Shown here: piece after piece, positions 1 to 11,024 of the stretch
How positions within the stretch are numbered: position 1 is the first letter of the stretch
Layout of the letters: each line of letters begins with the position of its first letter
Source: Lineus longissimus
Lineage: Eukaryota > Nemertea > Pilidiophora > Heteronemertea > Lineidae
Direction of reading: 5' to 3'
Length of the DNA stretch: 64,000 bases
Assembly (NCBI RefSeq): GCF_910592395.1
Contig: NC_088320.1
Span: 7,316,001-7,380,000, forward strand
The notes under the pieces: model-generated
Database searches by the model: none
What the model was told of the DNA's origin: nothing
Seen by the model: the letters and a program-made list of their open reading frames with translations, nothing else
Position numbers and translations under genes: made by a program

Positions 1-1
1 C

Positions 2-130
2 CAAGGCGCCAAAGATCCTTCGTATCATTGGCTGGCTCAGTTGCTCAGTGTCTTTACCTTCATACTTGAGACAACTGACCAACAACAAAAATCTGGTGAA
101 TTTTATTTCCTAGTCACTTTTTAATCAATA
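2..130 (+). other. possible C-terminal end of an upstream gene (edge-truncated)
   Basis: Two forward frames are open from the window edge, one for about 36 codons (stop near 113) and one for about 42 codons (stop near 130). The second reads a plausible mixed hydrophobic/polar peptide containing WLAQLLSVFTFILE. No domain can be recognised and no start is visible, so this may be the tail of a plus-strand gene that begins outside the window, or chance. Confidence 0.2.
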
Positions 131-1350
131 CCTGTGAACAAAAAAATCACGGGATGCAAAACATCTTTTCACCAATTTAACTGATAAGCTTTGTCAATAA
201 AACTATTGTTTTAAAATAGTTAATGTTAAAATATTAAGATATTAAACTATTGAAATAGAAATGTGTCAATAAAACTATTGTTTTATTGAAACTTATCCGA
301 ATAAGACTGGTTCTTGATCCTACCTATAGCGGTCTTACAGGAAAGAATCTTAGTCTTTTTCTTTGTTTTGATTCAAGAAGACTTTCATTGCGAGAGCATG
401 ATTATCATGTTCTGGAGGTTATGAAAGATATTATTTTGCCCCATCAAGAACATTTTTAATGGACTTGGTACTGAATGATTTGAGAAAAGTGTAACGTCAA
501 TTTGTAAGACGTTTTATATTGTCATATATGTATGTAATTATATTTGTAATGCATGTAAATCTTGTAACAAAGAACCAGGCAGACCAACATCCAGTCTTGC
601 CAGGTCAAAGCTACCTCTTTTGTCATGCAAATACATGTCACCTCTGCTCCTTTTGTCATGCTAATTGGCAGCCTCTGTCCAGTTCCTGGCCATGAGAAAT
701 GTGGTTCTTTTGTTATTCAAATTGGGCCCTAAACCTGTTTAGTCATGGATTAATGAGAGCAAGTGACCTTACCTATTGTTCACTGAACATGGCTCAACTT
801 AAGTCACAATAGGTTTTAAAAGATGTACAAAAGCTAAAACTTGTATATGAAGAATGCATGCAGAGGTTGGCTCATTGTTGGAATTGTTGAGTCATCTCGT
901 GTAAGATCTCTATTCAGCAGTGTCTTTTTTGGACAATTTAAAGGAGGAGAACATGTGTGATAGTACAATGTTTGATAGTACAATTATCTCCATGTCTCGT
1001 CCTTTAAAGGGCATTGGAGTGGTACAGTGACTATAATCGATGTAATGTACATGTATGAAGTCATTATGGTCGTAATCGCTGTGCCTGTCACCTGTGTTAT
1101 GGAGTTGACGACTCCCTCCTATTGCGTAGGTTTTCTCCCGTTGAAACGGTTTTCCTCCTACACTGACTTTCCAAGTTGTCTTGTGAGGATAATTCTTGAA
1201 ATGTGCAACAATAAATAATTTTCAAAAGAAAATGATTTCTATTTGCTTTTCTTCTTTACATGCCTGGTGGTGCTCCGACACTTCAACTAGTATTGTTTTA
1301 AATATTGTCATGCATTTAAACCAACAAACTGGTGACCCAATAATGGGATG
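131..1350. other. AT-rich non-coding stretch, no gene seen
   Basis: No convincing coding exon is visible. The stretch holds short near-repeats around 190-290 (the phrase CAATAAAACTATTG occurs twice) and around 610-680 (CTTTTGTCATGC twice), plus AATAAA-like signals near 1212. It could be the 3' UTR of a gene ending at the left edge. Confidence 0.4.
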
Positions 1351-1359
1351 TTCAGCACG

Positions 1360-1600
1360 TGATACATTGAATGGGTTTTTGTTTGAATCAAAATCTATCA
1401 GATGACCACAATCATTGTATGGTTTACATTAAATTCACATTGAATGGTTTACGATAATTAGTATGAATCAATATTTCTCAGATCACCTAAATCACTTTCA
1501 CATTGAATGGTTTTTCACCAGTATGACTATGAATTCATGTTGCCAAGTTCAGATGGCCACAATCATTTGAGTTCACATTGAATGGTTTATCTCGTCAAGA
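1360..1600 (-). pseudogene. decayed C2H2 zinc-finger repeat remnant
   Basis: Read on the minus strand, the motif AAACCATTCAATGTGAA (KPFNV, one base from KPFxCE) recurs at about 1436, 1499 and 1574, with weaker copies near 1362 and 1413. One copy is preceded by HTGEKPF, the classic linker between C2H2 fingers, and another is followed by CGHLNL, like the second cysteine and helix start of a finger. Stops and shifts interrupt every frame, and the spacing (63 and 75 bp) is shorter than the 84 bp of intact fingers. It is therefore a relic of a poly-zinc-finger gene, not a working one. Confidence 0.5.
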
Positions 1601-1619
1601 TGCTACAGGTCCTGAGAAG

Positions 1620-2118
1620 CAATAAACAATATAAGACATTTGTGAAGGACTCTATGATTTGAGGGACTATCTTTCACTTTACACCACCCATGCACTATGT
1701 ACCATCAATGGCAGGATCAATCTTGACACTAGAGGCGCTGATTTCGTTCTTCACAACGTGTGGTCATCCCCATCTATTAATAGACTTCAGCCCCAGTGAC
1801 GTCTAGGACAAATCCCAAAACGAGGCCCAAGTTATGACTTTTGAACACCCACTTTACGCACTTTCCCATGTTTACTTATTCATATCTTGCATGTAATTAT
1901 TATAAGCCCCCCTTCTTTGGGACGAAGTATGGTCTGAGCGGATAGAGGCTAATTCGTATTTCCCACGTTATTAACTAATGGTGGCGTCACCTGTTATTTC
2001 GAGAAGAACTCCGACATCCCTCGAAGTGCGAGTCGAGGATGTAACAATTCGCGGTTTCTCAGTGCTGCCCTCAACACCTGGTGAAGAGATGAGAAACTAA
2101 ATAGCACATGTTTTCAAA
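1620..2118 (+). promoter_or_regulatory. presumed NIFK upstream region
   Basis: This is non-coding sequence just upstream of the NIFK start codon. No TATA box at a useful distance was recognised. The stretch from about 1980 to 2090 is richer in CpG than the surroundings, which fits a housekeeping-type promoter. Function is inferred from position only. Confidence 0.3.
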
Positions 2119-5100
2119 ATGGCAGCCTCTAGCAAAAGGAAATCCTCCAGCATTTTACCCGCTTCTTTGTCGCTAGAGAGCGACCAACAGAGAGAATTTG
2201 AACAGAGGGTTAAAGATATTCGTGAAAAGGTTGGTGGAAATTCGGAGACAACTGAAACCCGGTCCGGAGCAACTGCAGAATTGCAGGGATACACTGCTAA
2301 AATGTAGGAAGTGTACATAAATGTACAGAGGGAGAGTGTACATAGAAGATAATGTACAGAGCCACTACTGTCCCGGTACATAAATCATTAAATGTACAAA
2401 GGAGAGTGTACATAGATAATGTACAGAGCTACTACTGTCCCTGCTATTCTGTAGTTAGGCCCCCCCCCCCCCCCCCCCCCGGTCCGTATTTACCAAGAAA
2501 CCAAATTTCTGGATATGATTATCATATCCAGAAATTTGGTTTCTTTGATAAATTTTCTCAATATGCTGTGTGTTTTGTAATGAATGGACATGTACTACAA
2601 TACACCATGACCATGCACTGCACATAGGTGCAGTGTCATGTTTAGGCTATATATTTCTGATACTATAATGTTGAGAAATGTGCTTTTGTCAAAGAGCATT
2701 TGCGTGCTTTGTCATTGCTATTGACATTTCAAATGAAAACATAGGGGCGTACCTATCTTAGCCTTGACTAAGGGTACATGTAATACTCTCTGAGATTGCA
2801 AGCTTAAATTACGTGATTTCTTCTGAATTTCAGGTGCGAACTGGGAGCAAAAGAGGAGTCCTTTACGTTGGTCACATCCCTCATGGATTCTTTGAGAATC
2901 AGATGCGGAACTTCTTCAAACAGTTCGGAAAAGTGACACGACTGCGTCTATCTCGAAGTAAACGCACAGGAGGGAGCAAGGGCTATGGTTTCGTTGAGTT
3001 TGAGTATGCTGAAGTGGCCAAGGTTGCCGCTGATACCATGAATAATTATCTCATGTTTGAGAAACTGTTAAAATGTGAGTGATTAAGACTTGTTGCTATT
3101 GCTAAATTTTTTACTCATGTTAATAAAGGGACAATATAGGCAACAGCTGGGCAGCAGGCAAGATAAAGTAAAACAAAGTGGCCAATAGGGGTCTCTCACA
3201 TCTCACAGTACGTCGAAATGATTCACGCTTGTACGAGGAATGTATTTAGAGTCTGACATGACCAAGGGACCTTACTGTGTATACTAGTCACTTGAAGATA
3301 GCCAAATTAGCCTCCCTGATCCTGCCTATAGTCCCCCTTTAAAAACTAGGGTCAAAAGGAAGCTGAGCTTTTGGTGTGTTCCAGTATATTGAGCATGCTG
3401 CATTTGTTTGATTGTAATGCTCTATTTCAAAATGTTTTGAAATTGAGCATGTTATGCTGTATTTGTTTGATTGAGATGCTCAATTTCAAAATGATTTGAA
3501 ATTGAGCATGTTATGCTGTATTTGTTTGATTGAGATGCTCAATTTCAAGATGTGATGTGCAGTTACATGTAAATATAGCAGCAGCTAGTAAAAGCAAAAC
3601 ATGACTTGGGTATAAGGCCATGGGAATGATTAATCCTGTTTACCGTCCGAGAGATTTAAAAAGATGATGAGGCTTTTTTTCATTTTTCATTATTCATCAT
3701 ATCGGTTTACAGTCTGATTTACTGGTCAAAACACGCGATTCAGCAAGTTCCAGTAAATGGAAATCAGGTCGGTCATCAACATGAGGCATTGAAAAAATGT
3801 CATTATTATAATGAAGAGCCTGCCCTGCCAAGTTTTTATTGTGTTTTTCAATCATTTAAGGTAAAGATGAACCACTGGAAAGATTATTTAAATAAAAAAA
3901 TGATGGCAACAATAAAATAAATAGATTTTTAAAAAAATGAAAATATTTCATGTTCGCTCAGAACCCATGCGGGAGGTGGACGGTAAACAGGATTAATAAT
4001 TCCCATGGCCTAAACAAAACTCATTCAGGGTCATTGAGGGAAACTTCGAAGTCTAAAATTTATCATTACTACAGTTCGTCTCAATTCTGTGATACTTCAT
4101 TGGCAATCTTTAAAACCATATTACTTAATCAATATTTCTTGATCACAGGCGAATTCATGCCCCCTGAAAAAGTCCACGAAAGCATTTTCAAAGGTGCTGA
4201 TAGAAAATTTCAGAAGCCACGAGCACACATTCTGGCCATCGACCGCCACAACAAACCAAAGACGGAAATTAAACAGAAGAAGGGTGAAAGGAAGCTAAAA
4301 AAGAAAATCAATAAGAAATTCAACAAATTGGCAGCGATGGGCATCAGTTATTCTGTGGATATCCACATGGTATGTATGGTGCGTCGGCATGATATCTGAC
4401 AAGGCTTGGCCAAAAAAAGGCACAGCTTGTAAAAAAACTGGGTGCAGCACCCTGCTTTGGCTGCTGATGAAACATGGCTGCACCATTAAGGAAACTTGCG
4501 AAAAGGAAGGGTTTGCGCCCTGCTTAAACTCTTTAGCTAAAAAAACTAATGTTTTCGTAATTATCTCTGGACAACTTCCAGGGAGGAAACAATTTTAGAA
4601 AAGAAGTTGATCTTGAAGGAGCAGTGCAAACTCGTAACCAATGCTTTACTTTCAAGTTGGAGTCTTCTTCACAATCTTTATATTCATATGGCCATCACAT
4701 GAGAACTAGGTGTTCAATATAGGTAACAGGACCGGTCATTATGAAACTATTCCGGAATGGAGAACATCATTAGTTTTCTGTGGGCCCCTATTTGCATTTT
4801 ACTGTAAGAGACAAGCGTTACTCTTCCTTAGACCATGATATGATTTTGATTTTATTTTCAGGCCGAGGGAAAAACTACGACAATGACTGTCAAGAATGCA
4901 GTCGAAAAAGATACTGACGTTGATGTAAAAGAAAACACAACAAATAAACCAGTAGAAAACAAGACAGTAAAAGCATTGAAAGGGCCGGTAGAAAAGAAGG
5001 GAGTAAAAACACTGAAGGAATCGGTAGAAAAGAAAGGGGTAAAAGCACTAACGAAATCTCCTGCCGTAAAAAAATCAGTCAAAAATGTTGGAGTGAAGGC

Positions 5101-5242
5101 GGCGACGAAGACACCAGAAGTTCCAGCCAGACGACGGATGAGTGAGCGATTGAAAAAGGCTGCTGTGGGAGTGAAGGACAGTCCTGTTTGTGTGGAGAAA
5201 ACAGTAAATGCTAGTGCAAGTAAAAAGGTGGCAAAAAGATGA
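2119..5242 (+). CDS. NIFK: NIFK-like nucleolar RRM protein (MKI67 FHA-interacting)
   Basis: Predicted to be a nucleolar RNA-binding protein of ribosome biogenesis; vertebrate NIFK also binds the FHA domain of Ki-67. Coding exons read as 2119-2229, 2834-3074, 4149-4369 and 4862-5242, about 317 residues (the human protein is about 293). Residues 46-52 (VLYVGHI) and 86-93 (KGYGFVEF) are the RNP2 and RNP1 motifs of one [16 protein letters not shown] and the post-[11 protein letters not shown] stretch are NIFK hallmarks. The C-terminus is lysine-rich with degenerate VEKKGVK-type repeats, replacing the vertebrate Ki-67-binding tail. The start has a good context (caaaATGG). The exon 1 donor (AAG|GTTGGT) is weak and chosen by phase; the other junctions have canonical sites. 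Introns hold several miniature transposons. Confidence 0.88.
2288..2450 (+). repeat. two-copy tandem duplication in NIFK intron 1
   Basis: A unit of roughly 70 bp containing GAGAGTGTACATAGA, TAATGTACAGAGC and CTACTACTGTCC occurs twice in tandem with small differences. It lies between the proposed exon 1 donor and the poly-C tract. Confidence 0.7.
2460..2480 (+). repeat. homopolymer run of 21 C
   Basis: An uninterrupted run of C in NIFK intron 1. Such runs are length-unstable and are common places for sequencing or assembly error. Confidence 0.95.
2495..2545. repeat. perfect 25-bp inverted repeat with 1-nt loop
   Basis: Bases 2495-2519 are the exact reverse complement of 2521-2545, around a single T at 2520. 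It lies 15 bp after the poly-C run, in NIFK intron 1. Transcribed, it would make a very stable hairpin. It may be a small fold-back element or a template-switch product. Confidence 0.9.
3120..3342 (+). mobile_element. miniature element, family AAAGGGACAATATAGGC (copy 1)
   Basis: About 220 bp bounded by AAAGGGACAATATAGGC at the left and CCTATAGTCCCCCTTT at the right, with TTAA or near-TTAA at both ends. Copies occur at 14960-15178 (opposite orientation) and 25551-25767. The inverted termini plus TTAA flanks suggest a non-autonomous piggyBac-type element. It sits in NIFK intron 2. Confidence 0.7.
3384..3555 (+). repeat. palindromic tandem repeat, about 77-bp unit
   Basis: Two to two and a half copies of a unit that reads GAAATTGAGCATGTTATGCTG followed by TTTGATTGAGATGCTCAATTTC. 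The junctions are self-complementary (ATGCTCAATTTCAAAAT pairs with the following TTTGAAATTGAGCAT), so the array could extrude hairpins. Located in NIFK intron 2. Confidence 0.7.
3614..4012 (+). mobile_element. MITE with 35-bp terminal inverted repeats
   Basis: The left end, GGCCATGGGAATGATTAATC and the following CTGTTTACCGTCC, is matched in reverse complement at 3977-4011. Internal sequence is AT-rich without an ORF. The inverted ends and 400-bp size mark a non-autonomous DNA transposon in NIFK intron 2, close before exon 3. Confidence 0.75.
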
Positions 5243-5770
5243 AAGACATTAATCGGTTTTGTTGACTTTCAATAAGATTCCTAAAAAGGTCAACCTGGGT
5301 AGTTGGACATCTATTTTAATCTTAATTATTGCTGATTAAAAGATTCAAAGATATCATTAAATATCAAACAATAATTCATGGACCAGCTGTCCATGCATTA
5401 GCAGTTGTTCCTTCTCACACTGAGGATTGTACGATAATCAATCATAAATGTTGGTACTTGAAGTGCCAATGTTTTTTGTGTCTTCACCCTGGCCTTTAGA
5501 CCCTTTTATCTGTGTCCCAATGTCGTGGAAGTGTCTGCCATGAGTGGTCTTCCATTCTACTTGAATAAACATGTAAAACTACTTGGGATTTATCTTTTCT
5601 GTGACAGAAGTTACATCTCCTTGGTATCTTTAGAGATCCTGAATTGTTTGTGCAGTTCTCCTCTACCTTTCTTGCACAACCCGGAGAAAAAATGTTAGTT
5701 TTGTACTTGTGTTCTTTGAAGACCTCCGATTGCTCTGTATATGGTAGCCGAGATGTGCCAACCAACTTCG
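5243..5770 (+). other. NIFK 3' flank / 3' UTR
   Basis: Non-coding sequence after the NIFK stop. Candidate polyadenylation signals are ATTAAA at 5335-5340 and AATAAA at 5564-5569; neither can be confirmed. The reverse strand is open for 94 codons at 5496-5780, but with no recognisable similarity. Confidence 0.5.
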
Positions 5771-6610
5771 ACAGTGTCACAACCAGTCGTTGTTAAATGA
5801 CTGACATCAACAAGCGGACAATGTCACAATTAGAAATTGTGCAGTCGCAGACAGCAACAACTTGGACAATATGTCACAACCAGATGCGTGGTTGTAGATG
5901 TCTTCGTCTAATGAGAGACAACATCCACACAACCAGATATCTCTGTCATTGTACATCCATTTCCCGTGAGACGAGGATGAAATCACAACCAGGTCTGGAG
6001 GGGTGGCTTTGCAGACTCCATTCCAGTACATTTCGTCATCCTGATCGTCTTTCCTTCATTGGGCGATAAGACGAGGCTGGTCCACTGCGTCTGGAGTGTA
6101 CATAGCAGTGCGCACAGTGTCACAACCAATGGCCATGAAAACTTCAGTCCTGCTTGCCTGAGACCAGCTTGTACAATGTCACAACCAGCCAGTATGGCTT
6201 AGAGTTTATTCGCTCTTGTGTGTAAGCTAATGCAGTGTCACAACCAATGGCAAAGACCACATACATATGTATCAGTGTCGTCAAAATAGTCTTTATGAAT
6301 TCTTGGTGTCGTCGTCTTATGTCTTATAGCTTCTTACATGAGATGGTTTGCACATCTATGCTGGTTTATCGGTTTATCAGTGTCATCAAAATGGTCTTCA
6401 TGAATTCTTGGTGTCGTCGTCTTATGACTTATAGCTTCTTACATGAGATGGTTTGCACATCTATGCTGGTTAATCGACGACTACGATATAACAAGAGCTT
6501 GTGTCTCAGCAGCATTATGCACCGCAGGCTATAACGAATGAGAAATACATCATTCGTCTTTGCGTCTTTGTGACGCAGTTAGAGGGCTTGAGGACATACA
6601 ACATCCGTCT
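5770..6610 (+). repeat. satellite spacer block 1 with TGTCACAACCA motifs
   Basis: The 11-mer TGTCACAACCA and close variants recur at irregular intervals (for example 5773, 5874, 6117, 6178, 6236). From about 6060 the block contains the 450-500 bp sequence seen again at 7690-8190 and 8655-9125. Within it, a roughly 120-bp piece (GAATTCTTGGTGTCGTCGTC) is tandemly duplicated at 6296-6475. No gene recognised. Confidence 0.7.
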
Positions 6611-7690
6611 TATCAAGGCTTCCTTTCATTTGTAGGAAGAAACAACTGTCTTGCTTTCGAGAAAGGAACGACAGGCTTTCTTTCATTTGTGGGAAGAAAC
6701 GACTGCCTGTCTTTGCTCTTAGGATGAAAAGACAGACTTTCTTTCATTTATAGGAAGAAACGACTGTATTTCTTTGCTTTGGAGGAAGAAATGACAGGCT
6801 TTCTTTCATTTGCAGGAAGAAAAGACTGTATTTCTTTGCTTTGGAGGAAGAAATGACAGGCTTTTTTCATTTGCAGGAAGAAACGATTGCCTTTCTTTGC
6901 TTTGGAGGAAGAAATGACAGACTTTCTTTCATTTGTACGAAGAAACGACTGCATTTCTTTGCTTTGGAGGAAGAAATGACAGGCTTTCTTTCATTTGCAG
7001 GAAGAAACGACTGCCTTTCTTTGCTTTGGAGGAAGAAATGACAGGCTTTTTTCATTTGCAGGAAGAAACGACTGCCTTTCTTTGCTTTGGAGGAAGAAAT
7101 GACAGGCTTTCTTTCATTTGTACGAAGAAACGACTGCATTTCTTAGCTTTGGAGGAAGAAATGACAGGCTTTCTTTCATTTACAAGAAGAAACGACGCCT
7201 TTATTCTTTGCTTTGGAGGAAGAAATGACAGGCTTTCTTTCGTTTGTAGGAAAAAACGACTGCGTTTCTATGCTTTGGAGGAAGAAATGACAGGCTTTCT
7301 TTCATTTAGAGGAAGAAACGACTGCCTTTCTTTGCTTTGGAGGAAGAAATGACAGACTTTCTTTGATTTGTACGAAGAAACGACTGCCTTTCTTTGCTTC
7401 GGAGGAAGAAATGACAGGCTTTTTTCATTTGCAGGAAGAAACGACTGCCTTTATTTACTGCTTTGGAGGAAGAAATGGCAGGCTTTCTTTCATTTGTACG
7501 AAGAAACGACTGCCTTTCTTTGCTTTGGAGGAAGAAATGACAGGCTTTCTTTCATTTACAGGAAGAAACGACTGCCTTTCTTTGCTTTGGAGGAAGAAAT
7601 GATAGGCTTTCTTTCATTTGTAGGAAGAAATGGCTGCGTTTCTATGCCTTGGAGGAAGAAATGACAGGCTTTCTTTCATATACAGGAATA
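6610..7690 (+). repeat. 62-bp satellite array 1 (dimer of 31-bp units)
   Basis: About 35 half-units of 31 bp. Two half-unit types alternate: one with AGGAAGAAACGACTGCC and CTTTGCTTTGG, the other with AGGAAGAAATGACAGGC and CTTTCATTTGC. The consensus has almost no stop codons in any forward frame, and 62 is not a multiple of three, so long ORFs appear in several frames and on both strands. These are composition artefacts rather than evidence for a protein. Confidence 0.9.
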
Positions 7691-8190
7691 AACGACTGAT
7701 CGTCTTTCCTTCATTGGGTGATAAGACGAGGCTCGTCCACTGCGATACGAGTGTACATAGTGCGCAGTGTCACAACCAATGGACATGAAAACCTCAGTCC
7801 AGCGTGCCTGAGACCAGCTAGTACAATGGCACAACCAGCCATTATGACTAAGACTTTATTCGCCCTTGTGTGTAAGATCCATACTGCAGGGTCACAACCA
7901 ATGGCAAAGACCACATACATGTACATGTATATCAGTGTCGTCAACAGTAGTTTTTATGCATTCTTGGTGTCGTCGTCTTATGTCTTATAGCTTCATACAT
8001 GAGAGGGTTTGCACATCTATGCTGGTTTATCGAAGACTATAATATAAGAAGCGTTTGTGTCTCAGCAACATTATGCACTGCATGCTATAACGAATGAGAA
8101 ATACACCATGCGTCCTTACGTCCTTGAGACGCAGTTAGAGGCCTTGAGGACACACAACATCCGTCCTATCCAGGATTTCTTTCATTGTAG
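7690..8190 (+). repeat. satellite spacer block 2
   Basis: A copy of the spacer at 6060-6610: TGTCACAACCAATGG, the CATACATGTA segment, GAATGAGAAATACACCATG and the closing ACACAACATCCGTCCTATCC occur in the same order. It separates 62-bp arrays 1 and 2. Confidence 0.8.
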
Positions 8191-8655
8191 GAAGAAGGAA
8201 CTGTTTTGCTCTCGAGAAAGCAACGACAGGCTTTCTTTCATTGGTAGGAGGAAACGACTACCTTTCTTTGCTCTGGAGGATGAAAAGACAGACTTTCTTT
8301 CATTGATAGGAAGAAACAACTGTTTTTCTTTCTATTCGAGGACGAAACGACTGCCTTTCTATGCCTTTCAAGGAAGAAATTACAGGTTTTCTTTCATTTA
8401 CAGGACGAAACGACTGCCTTTCTTTGCTTTGGAGGAAGAAGAACTGCTTTTCTTTCATTTACAGGATGGAACTATCGCCTGTTTTGCTTTGGAGGAAGAA
8501 ATGACAAACTTTCTTTCATTTACAGGAAGAAACGACTGCCTTTCTTTGCTTTGGAGGAAGAAGAACTGCTTTTCTTTCATTTACAGGATGGAACTATCGC
8601 CTGTTTTGCTTTGGAGGAAGAAATGACAGGCTTTCTTTCATTTACAGGAATAAAC
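8190..8655 (+). repeat. 62-bp satellite array 2
   Basis: About 15 diverged 31-bp half-units of the same family as 6610-7690. A three-half-unit segment containing GAAGAACTGCTTTTC and GGATGGAACTATCGCC is itself duplicated (about 8440-8500 and 8560-8620), showing recent local amplification. Confidence 0.85.
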
Positions 8656-9125
8656 GACTGATCGTCTTTCCTTCATTTGGCGATAAGACGAGGCTGGTCC
8701 ACTGCGATCCGGGTGTACATAGTGCGCAGTGTCACAACCAATGGCCATGAAAACTTCAGTCCTGCGTGCCTTAGACCAGCTAGTGCAATGTCACAACCAG
8801 CCATTATGACTAAGACTTTATTCGCCCTTGTGTGTAAGCTGCATACTGCAGTGTCACAACCAATGGCATAGACCACATACATGTATATCAGTGTCGTAGT
8901 GCGCAGTGTCACAACCAATGGCCATGAAAACTTCAGTCCTGCGTGCCTGAGACCAGCTAGTACAATGGCACAACCAGCCATTATGACTAAGACGTCATTC
9001 GCCCCTGTGTGTTTTAAAGCTACATAGTGCAGTGTCACAACCAATGGCAAATACCAACAAACATGTATATCAGTGTCGTCAAGAATAGTCTTTATGAATT
9101 CTTGGTTTCGTCTAATGTCTGCTTG
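8655..9125 (+). repeat. satellite spacer block 3
   Basis: Third copy of the spacer, with an internal duplication of the TGTCACAACCAATGGCCATG segment (about 8730 and 8910). It links 62-bp arrays 2 and 3. Confidence 0.8.
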
Positions 9126-10110
9126 ACAACTGTCTTGATTTCGAGAAAGGAACGTCATGCTTTCTTTGCTTTGGAGGAAAAAAACGATTGCCTTTCTTTG
9201 CTTTTAGAGGAAGGAATGACAGGCTTCCTTTTAATTTATAGGAAGAAACGACTGTCTTTCTTTGATTTGGAGGAAGAAACGACTGCCTTTTTATGAATTC
9301 GAGGAAGAAACGACTGCCTTTCTCTCCTTTTCGAGGAAGGAACGACAGGCTTCCTTTCATTTACAGGGAGAGACGACTGTCTTTCTCTGCTTTTGGAGGA
9401 AGGAATGACAGGCTTCCTTTCATTTGTAGGAAGAAACAACTGTCTTTCTTTGCTTTGGAGGAAGAAACGACTGCCTTTCTTTGCATTCGAGGAAGAAACG
9501 ACTGCCTTTCTCTGCTTTTTGAGGAAGGAACGACAGGCTTCCTTTCATTTATAGGAAGAAACGACTGTCTTTCTTTGCTTTGGAGGAAGAAACGACTGCC
9601 TTTCTCTGCTTTTCGAGGAAGGAATGACAGGCCTCATATCATTTAAAGAAAGAAACGACTGTCTTTCTTTGCTTTGGAGGAAGAAACGACTGCCTTTCTT
9701 TGCCTTCGAGGAAGAAACAACTGCCTTTCTCTGCTTTTCGAGGAAGGAAAGACAGGCTTCCTTTCATTTACATGTATAAGAAGAAACGACTGTCTTTCTT
9801 TGCTTTGAAGGAAGATGCGACTGCCTTTCTATGCATTCGAGGAAGAAACGACTGGCTTTATTTCATTTACAGGAAGAAACGACTGCCTTTCTTTGCTTTG
9901 GAGGAAGAAATGACAAGCTTTCTTTGCATTCGAGGAAGAAACGACTGCTTTTCTATGCGTTTCGAGGAAGGAACGACAGACTTCCTTTCATTTATAGGAA
10001 GAAACTACTGCCTTTCTTTGCCTCGAGAAAGAAGGGACAGGCTTTCTTTCCTGTTTAGGAAGAAACGATTGCCTTTCTTTGTTTTTGAGGAGAAAACGGC
10101 TGATCACTTT
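9125..10110 (+). repeat. 62-bp satellite array 3 (diverged subtype)
   Basis: About 31 half-units. Here a subtype dominates with TTTTCGAGGAAGGAACGACAG in place of the TTTGGAGGAAGAAATGACAG of array 1, so the arrays have diverged by local homogenisation. Long open frames run through it for the same reason as in array 1. Confidence 0.85.
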
Positions 10111-10200
10111 GAAAATGGTGTATTGCGGCGTTTATCATTATCCTGTAAATTTGAGATGTTCTCGTTTACTTTTAAGGATTAAAAGTCGTTACAGTATTAA

Positions 10201-10575
10201 GTGAAGTCTTTAATTACGATGGCTTTCAGTGCGTGTCTCGTGCGACCACCACGATATAGTGTAATGTTAAGTGTTGTTGCGACATGGACGTGTGGGAAAA
10301 GAAGGGAATGCATGGACACTACCGATAAATTAACAGCCCTTCTGACGGCCGATCAGGGGGAGTTTATCGGCGGTGAAGGACGGATATACGCACAACGACG
10401 GTGGATCATTCTGAACCACCAAGAGTTCATCGGTCCGTTAACTCCCCTCATTGGTGAAACGGAGTCCGGGACGGCCGAGTGGATCCGAGGCTTGAGGGTC
10501 GTCAAGATGCAGTGGATCGGTATGGATGAGGTCAGGAGTCGGACACTGATCCTTACAGAACTTGCTACACAATAA
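10201..10575 (+). CDS. unrecognised 124-codon ORF
   Basis: An open frame with ATG at 10201 just after the satellite. Its sequence is more GC-rich than the surroundings (especially 10340-10560) and reads a mixed, non-repetitive peptide containing WIILNHQEFIGPLTPLIG. I recognise no domain, and no splice or promoter evidence supports it. The reverse strand is also open. It may be a hypothetical exon or chance. Confidence 0.2.
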   Translation: MKSLITMAFSACLVRPPRYSVMLSVVATWTCGKRRECMDTTDKLTALLTADQGEFIGGEGRIYAQRRWIILNHQEFIGPLTPLIGETESGTAEWIRGLRVVKMQWIGMDEVRSRTLILTELATQ

Positions 10576-10730
10576 AACAAACAAAATAACATCAACGCCA
10601 GTTTAAGTATATATAGGAAATGCTATGTTTAATGTTCACAATATGTTAAATAAACATATTCTATACATTACAGAAGTGACTATACAGATGTCGAGACAAC
10701 AAAAGGAGTACGCTTCCTCCAGCATGCATG

Positions 10731-11024
10731 TTAAAGGGCCAACTTGGATATAAGATATGTTGGTTTTCCACACAAAAACGGTTTCCAGCAGGACCGCAAC
10801 TTCTCCAAACCGGATCACTGCATTGCAATAAACAATGCACCAGAACAGGGTAAGCTTAGGCCTGCCTGAAATTCGCAAACCACGTCGAAAAAGTTGCTGC
10901 CTCACATCACTGGTGGAAATCACGATCAGAGATCGGCATCAGAGTGGTGGTGGCGGCGCATGGTGTCGAGCAAGGATATCATCTTCCTGGCTCGGTTAAT
11001 CTCACGCCCAAGTTGTCCCTTTAA
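10731..11024 (+). mobile_element. TTAA-flanked miniature element (copy A)
   Basis: Runs from TTAAAGGGCCAACTTGG to CCAAGTTGTCCCTTTAA; the ends are inverted repeats and both carry TTAA, the target of piggyBac-type transposases. A relative lies at 12511-12814, and a diverged one is embedded in each unit of the 49-57 kb array. No ORF. Confidence 0.75.

Noticed and set aside
5496-5780. 94-codon minus-strand ORF after NIFK
   Set aside because: No similarity, no splice context, and it overlaps the start of the repeat-motif region.
5770-9125. CRISPR-like array from the regularly repeated units
   Set aside because: Repeats are contiguous, with no unique spacers, no cas genes, and the DNA is animal.
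6610-10110. Many long ORFs (up to 189 codons) in the satellite
   Set aside because: They are phase-shifted readings of the same 62-bp stop-poor unit, in several frames and on both strands, with no conserved start or splice signal.
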